DNA of 64,000 bases from Nageia nagi (lineage: Eukaryota > Pinophyta). Positions 12,420-23,229 of the stretch are shown in pieces. The position numbers and the translations under genes were made by a program. The notes beneath the pieces were generated by a model. It did no database searches, was not told where the DNA came from, and saw only the letters and a program-made list of their open reading frames with translations. The stretch's first letter is position 1, and every line of letters starts with the position of its first letter. The DNA is taken from positions 190,402,001 to 190,466,000 of the forward strand of contig JBITNC010000001.1 of the NCBI GenBank assembly GCA_050084985.1, in the 5' to 3' direction.

Positions 12420-13347
12420 CTCTAAATATAACATCAGAAGAAACCTACTTGCTTGGACAAGAAGACACTACCAAGTTATGGCATAAAGGCTTTGGACACA
12501 TCAATTTCATCAATGTGGAAAAAATTAGCACAAAGGAGGCAGTAAGAGATATGACAAGAATCTCCAAGTAATCCAACAACATATATCCTATATGCCAAAA
12601 AGGTAAGTAAAGTAGAACCTCCTTTAAAACTAAATAATATCAATCTAGCAAACCTCTTGAGTTAGTTCATACTGATTTATGTGGACCTACTAGAAATTAG
12701 AGTATACATGGCTATAAATATATTATGTTGTTTATACATGATTACTCAAGAATGACATGGGAACATTTACTTAAACACAAATATGAAGCCTTTGATATAT
12801 TTTTGAGTTTCAAGAATATGATTTAAAATTAGACTGGTAGAAGAATCAAATGTCTCAAATCAGATAGAGGAGGAAAATTCATTTATGAAGAATTTTTTGA
12901 ATACTATGAGAAACATGACATCAAAAGATAATTCTTAGCTACTAGAATGCCACAACAAAATGATGTTGTGGAAAGAAAGAGAATAATAGTGCAAGAGATG
13001 GCTAGAACAATGATGATTGAGAATAAATTTAATGAGAAGTTCTAGAAAGAGGTGGTACATACAATTGTTCATATTCAAAATAGATGTATGCTTAGATCAG
13101 ATGAAAATAAAATACCATACAAGTTATGATTTGGAAGAAAGGCTATAGTTAATCATTTTAAAATCTTTGGGAGTAAATGATACATAAGAAATAATAAAGA
13201 AAATATGTGTAAGTTTGAATATAGAGCTAATGAACGAATTTATCTTGGCTACTCATGCAAATGAAAAGCCTATCAATGCTACAATAATAGACATAGAAAG
13301 ATCATGGAAAGTGTAGATGTAAAGGTTGATGAAGGAAATGTTCAAAT
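12420..13347 (+). pseudogene. Sirevirus integrase
   Basis: LWHKGFGHINF at about 12475-12507 is the pre-integrase HHCC start. HTDLCGP (Asp codon near 12673), KSDRGGKF (Asp near 12863) and DVVERKR (Glu near 12971) supply a complete D-D-E set. Downstream, NRCMLRSDENKIPYKL and ERIYLGYSCK are integrase C-terminal landmarks. Stops fall at positions where the family has Gln or Trp, for example TGA for the Trp of YKLWFG near 13127. The domain runs directly into the insertion at 13353 and resumes after 17140. The catalytic residues survive but the chain does not. Confidence 0.88.
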
Positions 13348-13352
13348 GTAAA
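13348..13352. other. Target site duplication TAAAG, left copy
   Basis: TAAAG precedes the TGTTAAG end of the minus-strand LTR element and recurs at 17136-17140 after its other end. Removing the element restores continuous copia sequence. Confidence 0.85.
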
Positions 13353-13575
13353 GTGTTAAGATCCTAATAGATCGTAACTAGATTATGGCTTACTCCTACA
13401 AAAACATAAATATTTTGCACTAATGGATCACTTGCACTACTTTGAGGGGGGCACCTCCTTAATTATCACTTCTCACATAAAACTCAACTCATTATCCTTT
13501 GTTTTCCTCTAATAATAAGGAAATACCCTATAAATATCTTTTACAACATAAGTAACCCAATGCATAGTGCATATA

Positions 13576-14554
13576 GGGAGTAAGTGCAAGAAGTTGAGTC
13601 CCACTTTTGGCCAAAAAGTGGAACTTTTTTTACTTGATTTTCATGTTTTGTCATAATTGATCTCAAAATTTGAGGTATTTAGAGTTCAAATCTTGAAAAA
13701 GGTCAATTTAGTGAAAATGTAGTGATCAAAGTCTACTTTTCAAATATGTAATTTATTCCAATACCCATATAATAGAAATAACTTGTTGATAGGAATGTTT
13801 AAACCCCATTGTTTAAAAAATATAGTTTTAGAACCACACCCCCATCATGTCCCTCAAGCATAATTGGAACTAAATTAAAATATTTTATTAAATCCTTTTG
13901 GGTAAAGATACCTAAAATATTAAATATTGTGGAGGATATTTTTTTATAATTTTTCATGAAAATTATTATTTTTATTAATTTTTTATATGACCTAATTATC
14001 ATTTCAAAAAATGCTCATGTCCCTCAAGCATAATTTAACCTAAAATTATCATTTTTATTTTTTTTTTAAAACTTGTTGAGAATTGTATGCAAATTGTGAA
14101 TATATATTTTATTTTTAATAATTCCAAAAAGATAAAAACTTATTTAGAAAATTTGAAACCCTATTTTTTGAAGTTTATGGACCCTCTTTCATTGGAAATG
14201 ATATTAAAAATATTAAATCTAATCTAATTATAAAATAAATAGTATATTTGAAATCTACACTCTCTCATCACCATTGTTATGACCATGAAGTTGCAGGTCC
14301 AAAGCTAAGGTTCAATCCACTGAACCTAATCCAAGATCCTGATCCCCTTGTCTATTTATAGTATTATAGGATCATGATCTTGGGGGAAAAATCCTTATTC
14401 CTTGGTATCCTAACCCCCATGATCTTGGTCTTGGCTCAAGGATCCCAAACCAAATGGGATTAGGATCATGGCCCCCAAGATCTCGATCCCATGTTAAAAA
14501 AACTAAGTTCCATGAGTTCATCCAAAGTGGGACTCAACTTCTGACACTTACCCT
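13576..14554. mobile_element. Non-autonomous TIR DNA transposon inside the LTR
   Basis: The left end (13580-13610) reads GTAAGTGCAAGAAGTTGAGT then CCCACTTTTGG. The right end (14522-14553) is its reverse complement with few differences (CCAAAGTGGGACTCAACTTC, TGACACTTACCC), giving terminal inverted repeats of about 31 bp. The uninterrupted LTR at 16866-17135 shows the empty site. The outermost bases make a GGG duplication possible but I cannot fix it. No transposase frame is present. Superfamily is not assigned. Confidence 0.82.
13844..14036 (+). repeat. Internal direct repeat in the TIR transposon
   Basis: ATGTCCCTCAAGCATAATT occurs at about 13846 and again near 14013, each followed by an AT-rich tail. 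The spacing is about 167 bp. Confidence 0.6.
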
Positions 14555-14589
14555 GGGACTAAACATAAGAACTATTCATAATACATGTT

Positions 14590-14625
14590 ATGGGGTCATA
14601 AAATTTCCACCCCCTTAAGGAAGCT
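14590..14625 (-). other. Polypurine tract of the minus LTR element
   Basis: On the minus strand CCTTAAGGGGGTGGAAA runs straight into the LTR start near 14603. This purine run primes plus-strand synthesis in LTR elements and confirms minus orientation. Confidence 0.7.
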
Positions 14626-16851
14626 TTATCCTCAAAGCTTCTACACACCACACTAACAAAATGTAATACACACCATTCACCTAATCTAATAAGGGGAGTA
14701 ATAATATTATTACCCCCTTAAACAAGCTTTGTCCTCAAAGTTTGCCAAAAATACAAAGTACATATATAATCTATCCATGAATAACAAAGATAAGAGGGAA
14801 CCAAGGAGTCCAACTTGGCCATAGTAGCCAACAATGCATCAACATTGAATATGAGCCCATCAATGTATCAAAACTCTACTCCAAGAGGAATGATACTGAT
14901 GTTGAGGAGGGAACAAAAAGAAGGATCCATAAGAATCCATAAATAATCCACCATGTTGCTACTACCATGTTGAATAGTCCTATGGTGGGTGCTCAAAGAA
15001 AACATACAACCCAAGATCATCCATAGTAATATAAGTGAGAGGAATATCCTCACACTCTACAACTTAATCTAATAGACTCGAACACTCAGAAGCCACATCA
15101 TTGATATGGATACAAGATGGAGGAAGGGCCTCATACTACTTAATGGGATCCACTAGCTCCACATCATCTGTACTAATATAAGTGAGAGGAAGTTCCTCAC
15201 ACTCTACAATGGGATCCATTGGCTCCACATGGATATCGTCATGAACCATGATAGGCTATGGATATGCAAGTATAGCTTTTGATAACTTGGCTAGTGAATA
15301 TGCATCTCTTAGACTTGGTAGATTAAACATGAATATATTCTTTTGCAATTCTAAAAGCCATTAGTGAATAACTGAAGGGTTAATTTCTCATCCATCACAT
15401 ATTCATCACAAAAATCCTCAAAATCTTCAATATAATGATGCACAAAATCAATATGAAATGGTAGACCAATAGTATCTATCATCATCTTTTTTTTTTCTTT
15501 TTTTTTTTTAAACTAATCTAAATATCCTAAATTAGAGTGTCTAATAGGTCTTGTTAACAAGCTCAAAGAGGACTTATCTATAAGAAATTGAAAAATAATA
15601 CTATAATATCAAGATATCCCAAAGGTCATAACACAAAGTTCTGATATTAATTTAACAATCTAGATTAGCACATACATAAGAAATGCCCTCCAAGGCTAGA
15701 CATCCAAATTCAATGCTGATGATGATGAAAAATTACAATAGGGAAACTTTTCAAATGCCATAATGTTTTCTATAGGTATCTAATTGATTCCAGTGATATA
15801 TCATTGGAAATTTCTTAATGAGAGCGTTTAAAACAACTGGTCTCATGACCCCCCTTTGGAATAATAATGAACCCTCAAAAGCCAAAATACAAAACACACA
15901 TCCTTGTAGAAATAAAAGATGAAACTTTACAAACTAAAATGATGTCATTGTATCTCTAAGCCTTCCAATATCTGATTAAACCCTATAACATGCAATTTAT
16001 CCCTAATATTGGATGATGTTGGTGTGAAAACCCCAAATACTAAATACTCCATAAAAATGCAATATTGAATATTGGAACTCAACACATATATAGCACACAA
16101 TGTTGCTATTTTGAATACTTTCTTTCAAACTTCCATTATATTATCAAACCCTCGGATAGAATCAAAATCTTTTCAAAAGAGACATAGATTTGACAATATG
16201 AAAAGCCCCTTAAAGAATATAGGAAAACCTTGTATAGGTTTTCTTTTGATTTAATAGCTGGGAATCTCCCAAACTACTAAATAAAAAGCTTTTATGAACT
16301 TGAGCACTTTTCAAAGCTACAAAAGGTGAGTAGGGTTTTTCTTTGATACCACCAGATCATGTATAGATGAGCATCACATCACTAGCTGCCACCTAGATAA
16401 AATTTCCCAATCATTGGCTTTGCTCCTCATCTAACAAACCTACTCCTTATCCACCCCTCCTTATAGATCTACTACACCCACAATCTAGGCATAGGGCTTT
16501 TTCCAAACACTACATGGCAATCTTCCACTTGTGATCTACCTTATATTTGAGCATCTCCCACCAAGGGTTTCCATAATCATGGCCTTAAAAACTATCTATT
16601 ATGAAATATGCTAAACAAGGTGACTACCTCCACCTCCACATGTCCATAAATTTGCCTCAACTCTACATCCACTCACACCCTTCTCATATCTAAGAAAACA
16701 AAATGGGCTTACACTACATAAATTTGCCCATACAACCAATACCACTCAAAACACCAAAACCACCTAAAACCACTCAACACATAAAACTACTCACAAATCA
16801 TAAAAACCACTTGCACTAAAAACAAAACTATCCATAAGAGCCAAAATCAAA
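14604..16851 (-). pseudogene. Interior of the minus LTR element with a gag-like patch
   Basis: Most of the interior has no convincing frame. On the minus strand, about 15480-15240 reads IDFVHHYIEDFEDFCDEYV, then pieces including FNLPSLRDAYSLAKLSKAIL in a different frame. This resembles the end of a gypsy gag matrix/capsid region, where P.SL.EA..LA is common. Two copies of an acidic motif follow: VECEELPLTYISTDD (about 15210-15165) and VECEDIPLTYITMDD (about 15060-15015). No knuckle, protease or pol is visible. The gag call is tentative. Confidence 0.4.
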
Positions 16852-16863
16852 GCTCTGATACTA
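16852..16863 (-). other. Primer binding site of the minus LTR element
   Basis: GCTCTGATACTA on the plus strand is the reverse complement of TAGTATCAGAGC, one base from the initiator-tRNA-Met complement. It lies 2 bp from the LTR end at 16866. Confidence 0.85.
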
Positions 16864-16865
16864 GA

Positions 16866-17135
16866 TGTTAAGATCCTAATAGATCGTAACTGGATTATGG
16901 CTTACTCCTACAAAAATACACTAATTCTATAGTAATGGATCGCTTGTACCACTTTGAGGGGGGCATCATCTTGAGAATCACTTCTCATATAAAAAGTAAC
17001 TCATTCTTCTTCATTTTCCTCTAATAATAGGGAAACCCCCTATAAATAGCTTTTACAACATAAGTAACCCAATGCATAGTGCATATGGGACTAAACATAA
17101 GTACTATTCCTAATACATGTTATGGGGTCATAACG
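16866..17135 (-). repeat. 5' LTR of the minus element (uninterrupted copy)
   Basis: 270 bp from TGTTAAGATCC to GGGGTCATAACG. The expected terminal A is G here. It shows the pre-insertion structure of the left LTR. Confidence 0.88.
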
Positions 17136-17140
17136 TAAAG

Positions 17141-17834
17141 TGACTATAATGATTATACAATGTATGAAGAAAATGAAGAGGATAAATCTTCACCATCCTC
17201 ACCTAAATCATCACCATCATCCTTAAATAGATCATTACAATCAATTTATCCAAAAACATCATCACCAATATCACCTAAGGGATCACCACAAGCAACACCT
17301 AGATCATCACCACCAATTTCACCAAAAGCCTTCAACAAATGTTTGCAATTAAATCATCCAAGCCAACAAATAATTGGAGATCCTAATATGGGTATTCAAA
17401 CAAGAAGAAAAGTTTCCCAAACTCAAGAACATATAAATTATTCATTATTGTCTCATTTTGAACCCAAGAATGTTGCAGAAGCAAGTAAATATGAAAGGTG
17501 GGTAAAAGCAATGGAAGAAGAGATAAATCATATTGAGAGGAGTAAAACATGAGAGCTTATCCCTATACCTAGAAACGTGAATAGCATTGGTACCAAGTGG
17601 GTATTTAGGAACAAATTGAATAAATAAGGTACAATTGTAAGAAACAAGACAAGATTAGCATGTAAAGGCTATGCACAAATTGAAGGTATTGATTTTGAAG
17701 AAACCTTTGCTCCTATAGCTAGATTAGAAGCTATTAGAATATTTATTTCTCTAGTTGTATTCAAGAATTTTAAAGTATATCAAATGGATGCTAAATCGAT
17801 ATTTCTCAATTGAAATTTAGAAGAGGAAGTATAT
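17141..17834 (+). pseudogene. Sirevirus integrase tail, Ser/Pro linker and RT N-terminal half
   Basis: A 130-codon open stretch begins near 17160. Its first part is a Ser/Pro-rich linker with repeated SPxSSP units, typical of the integrase-RT junction in copia elements. RT begins at about 17480 with YERWVKAMEEEINHIE and continues through [31 protein letters not shown] and [12 protein letters not shown]. The last holds the motif-A Asp. A stop replaces a Gly codon after FLN. The frame reads EEEVY at 17820-17834 and is cut by the Tat gypsy. It resumes as VEKLYGF at 26109, so the insertion point is exact. Confidence 0.9.
17830..17834. other. Target site duplication TATAT, left copy
   Basis: TATAT stands before the gypsy LTR at 17835 and again at 26104-26108 after its other LTR. 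Removing the element rejoins the copia RT frame without loss. Confidence 0.85.
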
Positions 17835-18573
17835 TGTTATCACATAAAATTAATTTATGCATTTAATTTAATACATTAAGAAATATGTGCCCGCACTTAT
17901 ATATCTAGTTCAAGAATATTAATGTTATTTTGGATATGATTAATATATATCATTGACTTACTATATTCTTGTTTATATAGGTACACATTGACCTAAGGAG
18001 TAGGTCATATTATTATCTATATAAATAGGGATTTAATAGCATGTTCACATCAAGGAGATACATGATCCCATATTTGGTCTTGATGATGGTAGTCCTTATG
18101 CAAGCATCCTAACAATTCTAAGCTTATTTGAGTATTAAATTGAGACCATTAAGAGTTTGTGTGGAGGCATAGAGTTGGTTCAGAATGAACTATAATCTAG
18201 AAAAGATTATCAATGCTCCATGTAGATGAAAATAAACCATCAACACTCCTTTTGAGCATAAAATAAATCACCCACATCCCTCTTTCTAGATCATCTTGAT
18301 TCACAACTTCGAGTGTAGACTCCATTCATTATTGAGGCTTCATCAGTGTCTTCCATTCATCCATATCAAGTATGCTCCTTAAGGTAAGTATACAAATTTA
18401 GTCTTGTGTGGTAATGTCATTTTAATTCTAGTTATTCATTATCTTCTATATCAACTTGTCTTGTTATAAATTGCTATCTGTTAGCTCAAAGTTTACAAAT
18501 AGATATATGTATCTTTTAGGACTGTAGATATTTTAGTTATTTGCATTCTTGAATACACTTTTATTTGTAAACA
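17835..18573 (+). repeat. 5' LTR of the nested Tat element
   Basis: 739 bp with a TG start and ACA end. Relative to the 3' LTR it lacks about 45 bp near 18090, a deletion bounded by a short CTT match. Confidence 0.9.
18014..18029 (+). promoter_or_regulatory. TATA box in the Tat 5' LTR
   Basis: CTATATAAATAGGG sits about 180 bp into the LTR and is conserved in the 3' LTR at about 25504-25517. It is the likely core promoter for the element's transcript; no expression evidence is available here. Confidence 0.6.
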
Positions 18574-18668
18574 TTTTGCTTAAATTGATGTTAAATCATA
18601 AGTAGTTGTGCTAAAACCCTAGGGTTTTAGTTAGGACTAATAAATAATTTTGTGAGTTGTTTTAGACA
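18574..18668 (+). other. Leader between LTR and gag
   Basis: TTTTGCTTAAATTGATGTT follows the LTR. It could be a heavily changed version of the TGGCGCC-type primer site used by many Tat/Athila elements, but the match is too poor to insist on. The gag ATG follows at 18669. Confidence 0.35.
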
Positions 18669-19850
18669 TGGATCAGTTAAGAGTATTCTTGCAAAGTCTT
18701 TCAAGAAGAGATCTTGATGAGCTCTTGGGAGATATTCAATGTGATGGACCAAAATTACCTAATGAAGAAATTGAACATGATGATGGAAGTAATAATGATA
18801 ACATTTAGGCTACTATTGAGGGTATGCAAATATAGATTAATCAATTAGCAAGAGGATTAGTTCAGCCAGATAATTCAAATGAGTTTGGTATTCATCTATG
18901 TGATAAGATTCATGTATGCATGTCACCACTAGATTATAAAGATATTAGATTTTGTAAGATCAGTGGAGAAAGAGATCCTAGGAGAAATTTGCAAAGGTTT
19001 AAAGATGAGTGTGAGCTCAAAATCAATGTGGATTCAATATTACAAGTGAAGTTATTTTCTCATAGGTTGGAAGGAGAGGCTCATGAATGGTTCTATGCTC
19101 TACCTGAAAGGTTAGTTACATCATTTTGAGAATTGAGCAACTTATTTCTAGAATAGTATAAACATAATATCAAGCATAAAGTCATGGTTTTAGATCTATG
19201 TGTTATGAGGTAAGGCAGTAATGAGAGTCTTGAAAAGTTTGTTATACGATCCAAGAAGACATGGCAACAAATCAAAACAAAGCTTATTGAAAAAGAGGTA
19301 AACAATATTTTCAAGGATGCTATCATATTGTCCTCATAATATTATGTCATTAATTATTCAAATTTAGCATTTTATGATATGACATATAAGCTATTGGAAA
19401 AAGAAAAAGTCCTTATGAAATTAGCGCTTGTGAAGTATCAAGATGATGACAAACCTAGGGGCAAAGATAAGCAACTACAATCACCAAAGAAAGATAAATC
19501 CATTCATGTGGTAGAAAAGGTAGATGAAAAGAAAGAAAGGAAATTCATAAAGTTTCCTATACCTCCTAGGTTTATCTTTAAAGATCTAATGGCAAAGGGA
19601 TTGTTACAACCTTTACCTAAGAGAGAGGAAGATGAATTAGTATAGAGGCTAGCATGGTACAAAGAAGATAGATATTGTGAATATCATCAAACCAAGGGGC
19701 ATGCGACTAATGGGTGTGGAGGCCTAAGAAATAAAATATAAAGTCTTATAGAGAATGGAGTTTATATTTTCCCTACTACAGTTAAAGATATAGGGGAAGA
19801 GCAGCATGTTAATGTAATTTTCCATGAATAAGTATGCACAACACTTACAA
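18669..19850 (+). pseudogene. Gag of the nested Tat element
   Basis: ATG at 18669 begins MDQLRVFLQSLSRRDLDELL. A 70-codon open part (18920-19129) includes FCKISGERDPRRNLQRFKDE and HRLEGEAHEWFYALPE, which align with the gypsy gag capsid pattern (F.G..DP..HL..F, then L.G.A..WF..LP). Around 19560-19620, IPPRFIFKDLMAKGLLQPLP is the conserved C-terminal segment of Tat gag. The zinc finger at about 19669-19718 reads YCEYHQTKGHATNGC. Stops at 18808, 18835 and elsewhere split the frame. It would form the capsid and package RNA if intact. Confidence 0.87.
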
Positions 19851-20119
19851 GAGGAAGATCAAGAGTAGCAACAAATCTTATCATATGTGAAAAAGAGATT
19901 CTTAAAGATCCAAGAGGTTTTTACCTCATTGAGCAACTCAAGAACACATAAGAAAAGGTTAGTTTATTTGAATTACTTCAAATTTTAGAACCTCATAGAG
20001 AAATGATGAATTATATTTTCAAGAATAGTCAAATATATAAGAACATATCAATCACTACGTTTATGAAAAAGGGAAAAATATGGAGTAAAGCAGATGTTAT
20101 CACTTTTCACCCTAGTGAA

Positions 20120-20529
20120 AGACCTAGCAAAGATGTGACCTAGTTACATCCACCATTGTTTATTAAAATGAATATATTTGGTAATATAGTTAAAAGATAA
20201 TTGATATATGGTGGTGTAGCTTTGAATATTTCCACCACTTGCTTTCATAGTTTGATCTAGATTTGTTACCTCCAAGAGAAGAGACTACCATGAGAGTTAA
20301 GGGGTTTTATGGTGTTCCAAAGAAATATGCAAGAATCATCACACTTTCAATCAAAGTGGGAAACAAGGTGCTTCAAACCCTCTTCTACATTACAAATGGA
20401 AAACCTTGTTTTAATTTTATTCTTAGAAGACCTTGGATAGATGACATGGAAGGAGTAGCATCCACTTTTCATAGATGTTTTAAATTTTGTTTTAAAGGAA
20501 ATGGTTACAACTTAGAAGTAGATGAGTAG
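20120..20529 (+). pseudogene. Aspartic protease of the nested Tat element
   Basis: At about 20200-20235 the frame gives LIYGGVALNI where Tat proteases have L(I/V)DGGSALNI, so the catalytic Asp is Tyr. After a frame change the last 88 codons (20263-20529) read MRVKGFYGVPKKYA, then FNFILRRPWIDDMEGVASTF, matching the protease C-terminal half (YN.ILGRPW.....A..S..H). It is dead by the Asp loss alone. Confidence 0.82.
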
Positions 20530-21179
20530 ATAACCAAGCAGTGCAATTATGTTCTCCTTGAGATATTTATTATATATGATGCAAAGTATGAGGCTATCCT
20601 ACCTAAGAATGATTAGGTTTAGAGAAAAGCATTACAAAAAATCAATGTCAAAGATATTAGATTTGGTTCGTACACTATCATAGATGTTAATAATATCAAT
20701 ATAGAGAGAGAATTGGATGGATGGTAGGAGGCTCAAGAAAAGGATCATATATAATCCTTTTAGCTCCATAAATATTGTTTATGGTCCTATTTAGAAGAAA
20801 TCATAGAAGAAAACAAATATTGCATTGTCTCCCATCGTATCATGACAGTCAACATAGTTGTTCGTTAGTAACATAAGAAGACAAATAGGTAAGAGATGAT
20901 CAAAATTGCTTTGTTATTGAATGTGAAATATATGATGAAGATGCAATACATTCTATCAATTTGTTTTATAATGATGATGCTTTCTTCGAATCTATGGGTG
21001 CTAGAACTGAATATCTAGCTAGGCATGAAAAGAGGACTCACAAACATTATCTAGATGTGCATGATTGCTTTGGTGAATATATGGAGGATAAAATCAAAGG
21101 GTTGGAAGAATTACCATTTACCACACCATTAGAATTAGAAATGACTTGGTTGAATGAAGAGATAGAGGAGGTCAACATT

Positions 21180-21900
21180 GGTTCTCAAGGGACATCATAA
21201 TTCCTAAAAATAGGTAAGCTCCTTGAGGAACCTTTGCAAAATGAGTTGATTCAATCCTTTCATGATTATTCTAAATTATTTTTATAGTGATATAAAGATA
21301 TGCCTAGATTAGAAGAAAATTTTGTATTACATAACTTGGTTGTTGAGAAAGGAGCAGTTCTTATAAAGCAAAAACCAAGGAATATACCTTTTCATATTTC
21401 TTTACTAGTTAAGAAGGAAATAGAGAAACTATTGGAAGCTAGTTTTATTAGACCCATTGATTATTTAGAGTGGAAGTATAATGTAGTTTTGGTAAAGAAA
21501 CCTATAGGTGCAATTAGAGTATGTACTAATTTCAAAGATCTTAATAAAGTATGTCCAAAAGATGACTTCCCACTCCCCAACATAGATATGATCATTGATA
21601 GTTTGGTAGGTTATGAGATGTTATCATTTATAGATGGATTTTTAGGATATAATCAAATCAAATCAAAATCAAGTAAAATTATCAGCATAAAATAGACTTT
21701 AGAACTCCTTGGAGCAACTTTTTCTACAAGATAATGCCATTTAGTCTTAATAATGGAGGGGCCACATATCAAAAAGCAATGACAACCATGTTTCATGACT
21801 TCATTCATAAAATAGTAGAGATTTATGTAGATGATATCTTGATAAAGTCAAAGAATAAAGAAGATCATGTCAAGGATATAAAATAAACATTTAAAAGGAT
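21180..21900 (+). pseudogene. Reverse transcriptase of the nested Tat element
   Basis: YKDMPRLEENFVLHNL near 21295 is the connection segment before RT. VKKEIEKLLEASFIRPIDY follows, then NFKDLNKVCPKDDFPLPNID and LSFIDGFLGYNQIK, which holds the motif-A Asp. IYVDDILIKSK at about 21820-21850 is an intact catalytic YVDD box. The frame is lost between about 21690 and 21820. KLRIKPQKCVFGV at 21911-21950 closes the domain. Confidence 0.9.
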
Positions 21901-22460
21901 GAATAAGTACAAGTTAAGAATCAAGCCTCAAAAATGTGTATTTGGGGTATCGTTAAGAAAACTCTTGGGGCATATTGTCTCTAGGAGAGGAGTTGAAATG
22001 GATCCAAAGCAAATTAAAGCCATCACAGAAATGTCTCCTCCTACAAATATTAAGCAATTGAGAAATATTCAAGGTAAGATTCAAGTTGTAAGAAGATTTA
22101 TTTTTCAATTAATAGATAAGATAGCTCCTATGTCTCATTTACTTAAGAAAGAAGTTGAGTTTAAATGGGATGCTAAGTGTCAAGAAGGATTTGATAGAAT
22201 AAAAGAGTATTTGCTACATCCACAGGTATTAGCTCCATATAGGCACAAAGAAACTCTTTGGCTCTATATATCAACTATAGAACATTCATTTTTGGTAATG
22301 TTGGCAAACAAAGAAGAAGATGGTAAAGAGAGAGCAGTATATTTAATTAGTAAAACATTGAAAGAATATGAAACTAGGTACACACCCATTGAGAAGTTAT
22401 GTTAATGTATAGTATTTACTACTGAGAGGTTGAGGCATTATATGATCAATAACACAACAC
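21901..22460 (+). pseudogene. RT thumb and first RNase H of the nested Tat element
   Basis: A 168-codon open stretch starts here, continuing the same polyprotein. LLGHIVSRRGVEMDPKQIKA and IKQLRNIQGKIQVVRRFI are the RT thumb. VEFKWDAKCQEGFDRIKEYL and AVYLISKTLKEYETRYTPIE are the RNase H beginning and middle. A stop replaces the codon after LC, and the frame goes on as IVFTTERLRHYM. This is the longest undamaged piece of the element. Confidence 0.9.
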
Positions 22461-22769
22461 ATGGACTTACTCAAGCAAAAATATTAAGATATATAATTTC
22501 AAAACCATGCCTCAATGGAAGGTTAGCAAAATGGATCATGCTACTTCAGGAGTTTGACCTCAAATTTGTGAAACAAAAATTAGTTAAAGGGTAGGTAGTC
22601 ATATATTTTATTGCAGAGTTTCCCACAAAAGATAGTATAGAACTTAGAGAAGAATTTTAGGATGAATATGCTTTGGTAGAAACCACAAATCATGCAAAAG
22701 AGGGCCACCCATGACCTTTTAAAGAACATAGGAATATTGATGTTCCTCTTTCAGAGGTATTAGAATGCT

Positions 22770-23120
22770 GGAAAATGTATTCTGATGGATCATGATGTAT
22801 GCAAGGTTCAAAAGCAAGAATAGCATTGATATCACCTCAAAATGATGTAATTACCATGTCATATAAACTATCATTTGAATGAACTAACAATATGGTAGAA
22901 TATGAATATCTTATAATAGGAATAAAAGCAACTATAGAGATTGGCATTACACATTTGCATATTTGAATTAAGTCAATGAGGTTTATAACACCAAGGATGA
23001 AAACCTTATTCCATATAAATTTCTTTATTACAAAAATAATTGCTTACTTTGAAGAGTATCAATTAAAAAATATTATAAGAAATAATAATAGGCTGGCTGA
23101 TGTAATGGTAAGTGCAACTT
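22770..23120 (+). pseudogene. Second RNase H of the nested Tat element
   Basis: WKMYSDGS near 22769-22792 is the Tat second RNase H start (W.MYFDGS), with its catalytic Asp kept. SYKLSFE then TNNMVEYEYLIIGIK at about 22860-22930 includes the second acidic position (VEYE). NNNRLADVMVS near 23080-23110 contains the last Asp. A few stops interrupt it. This extra RNase H is a known acquisition of the Tat lineage. Confidence 0.85.
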
Positions 23121-23229
23121 CACCTATACCAATTGAGATAGAAAGTAGCAAGACTACTTTCACTATCAAGAACTTAGGAACTCCATTAATTGCTAAGAAG
23201 GACTTGAAAATGGTATGTGTTGATCAAAA

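Larger units (their letters stand above)
13353..14603 (-). repeat. 3' LTR of the minus element, split by a DNA transposon
   Basis: Two parts (13353-13575 and about 14555-14603) align with the intact right LTR. A roughly 980-bp inverted-repeat element sits between CATAGTGCATAT and GGGACTAAACATAAG. Confidence 0.85.
13353..17135 (-). mobile_element. Minus-strand LTR element nested in the Sirevirus
   Basis: Direct repeats (13353-14603 and 16866-17135) start TGTTAAGATCCTAATAGATC and end near TTATGGGGTCATAA. TAAAG flanks both sides. Orientation is minus. Next to the right LTR, 16852-16863 reads GCTCTGATACTA, the complement of a tRNA-Met primer site. Next to the left LTR a C-rich plus-strand run gives a minus-strand polypurine tract. 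The interior is only about 2.26 kb with one weak gag-like patch and no pol, so it was mobilised by other elements' proteins. Its LTR is 270 bp where uninterrupted. Confidence 0.88.

Noticed and set aside
14868-15053. 61-codon minus-strand frame as a secreted peptide
   Set aside because: It overlaps the gag-like patch in another frame and has no supporting context.
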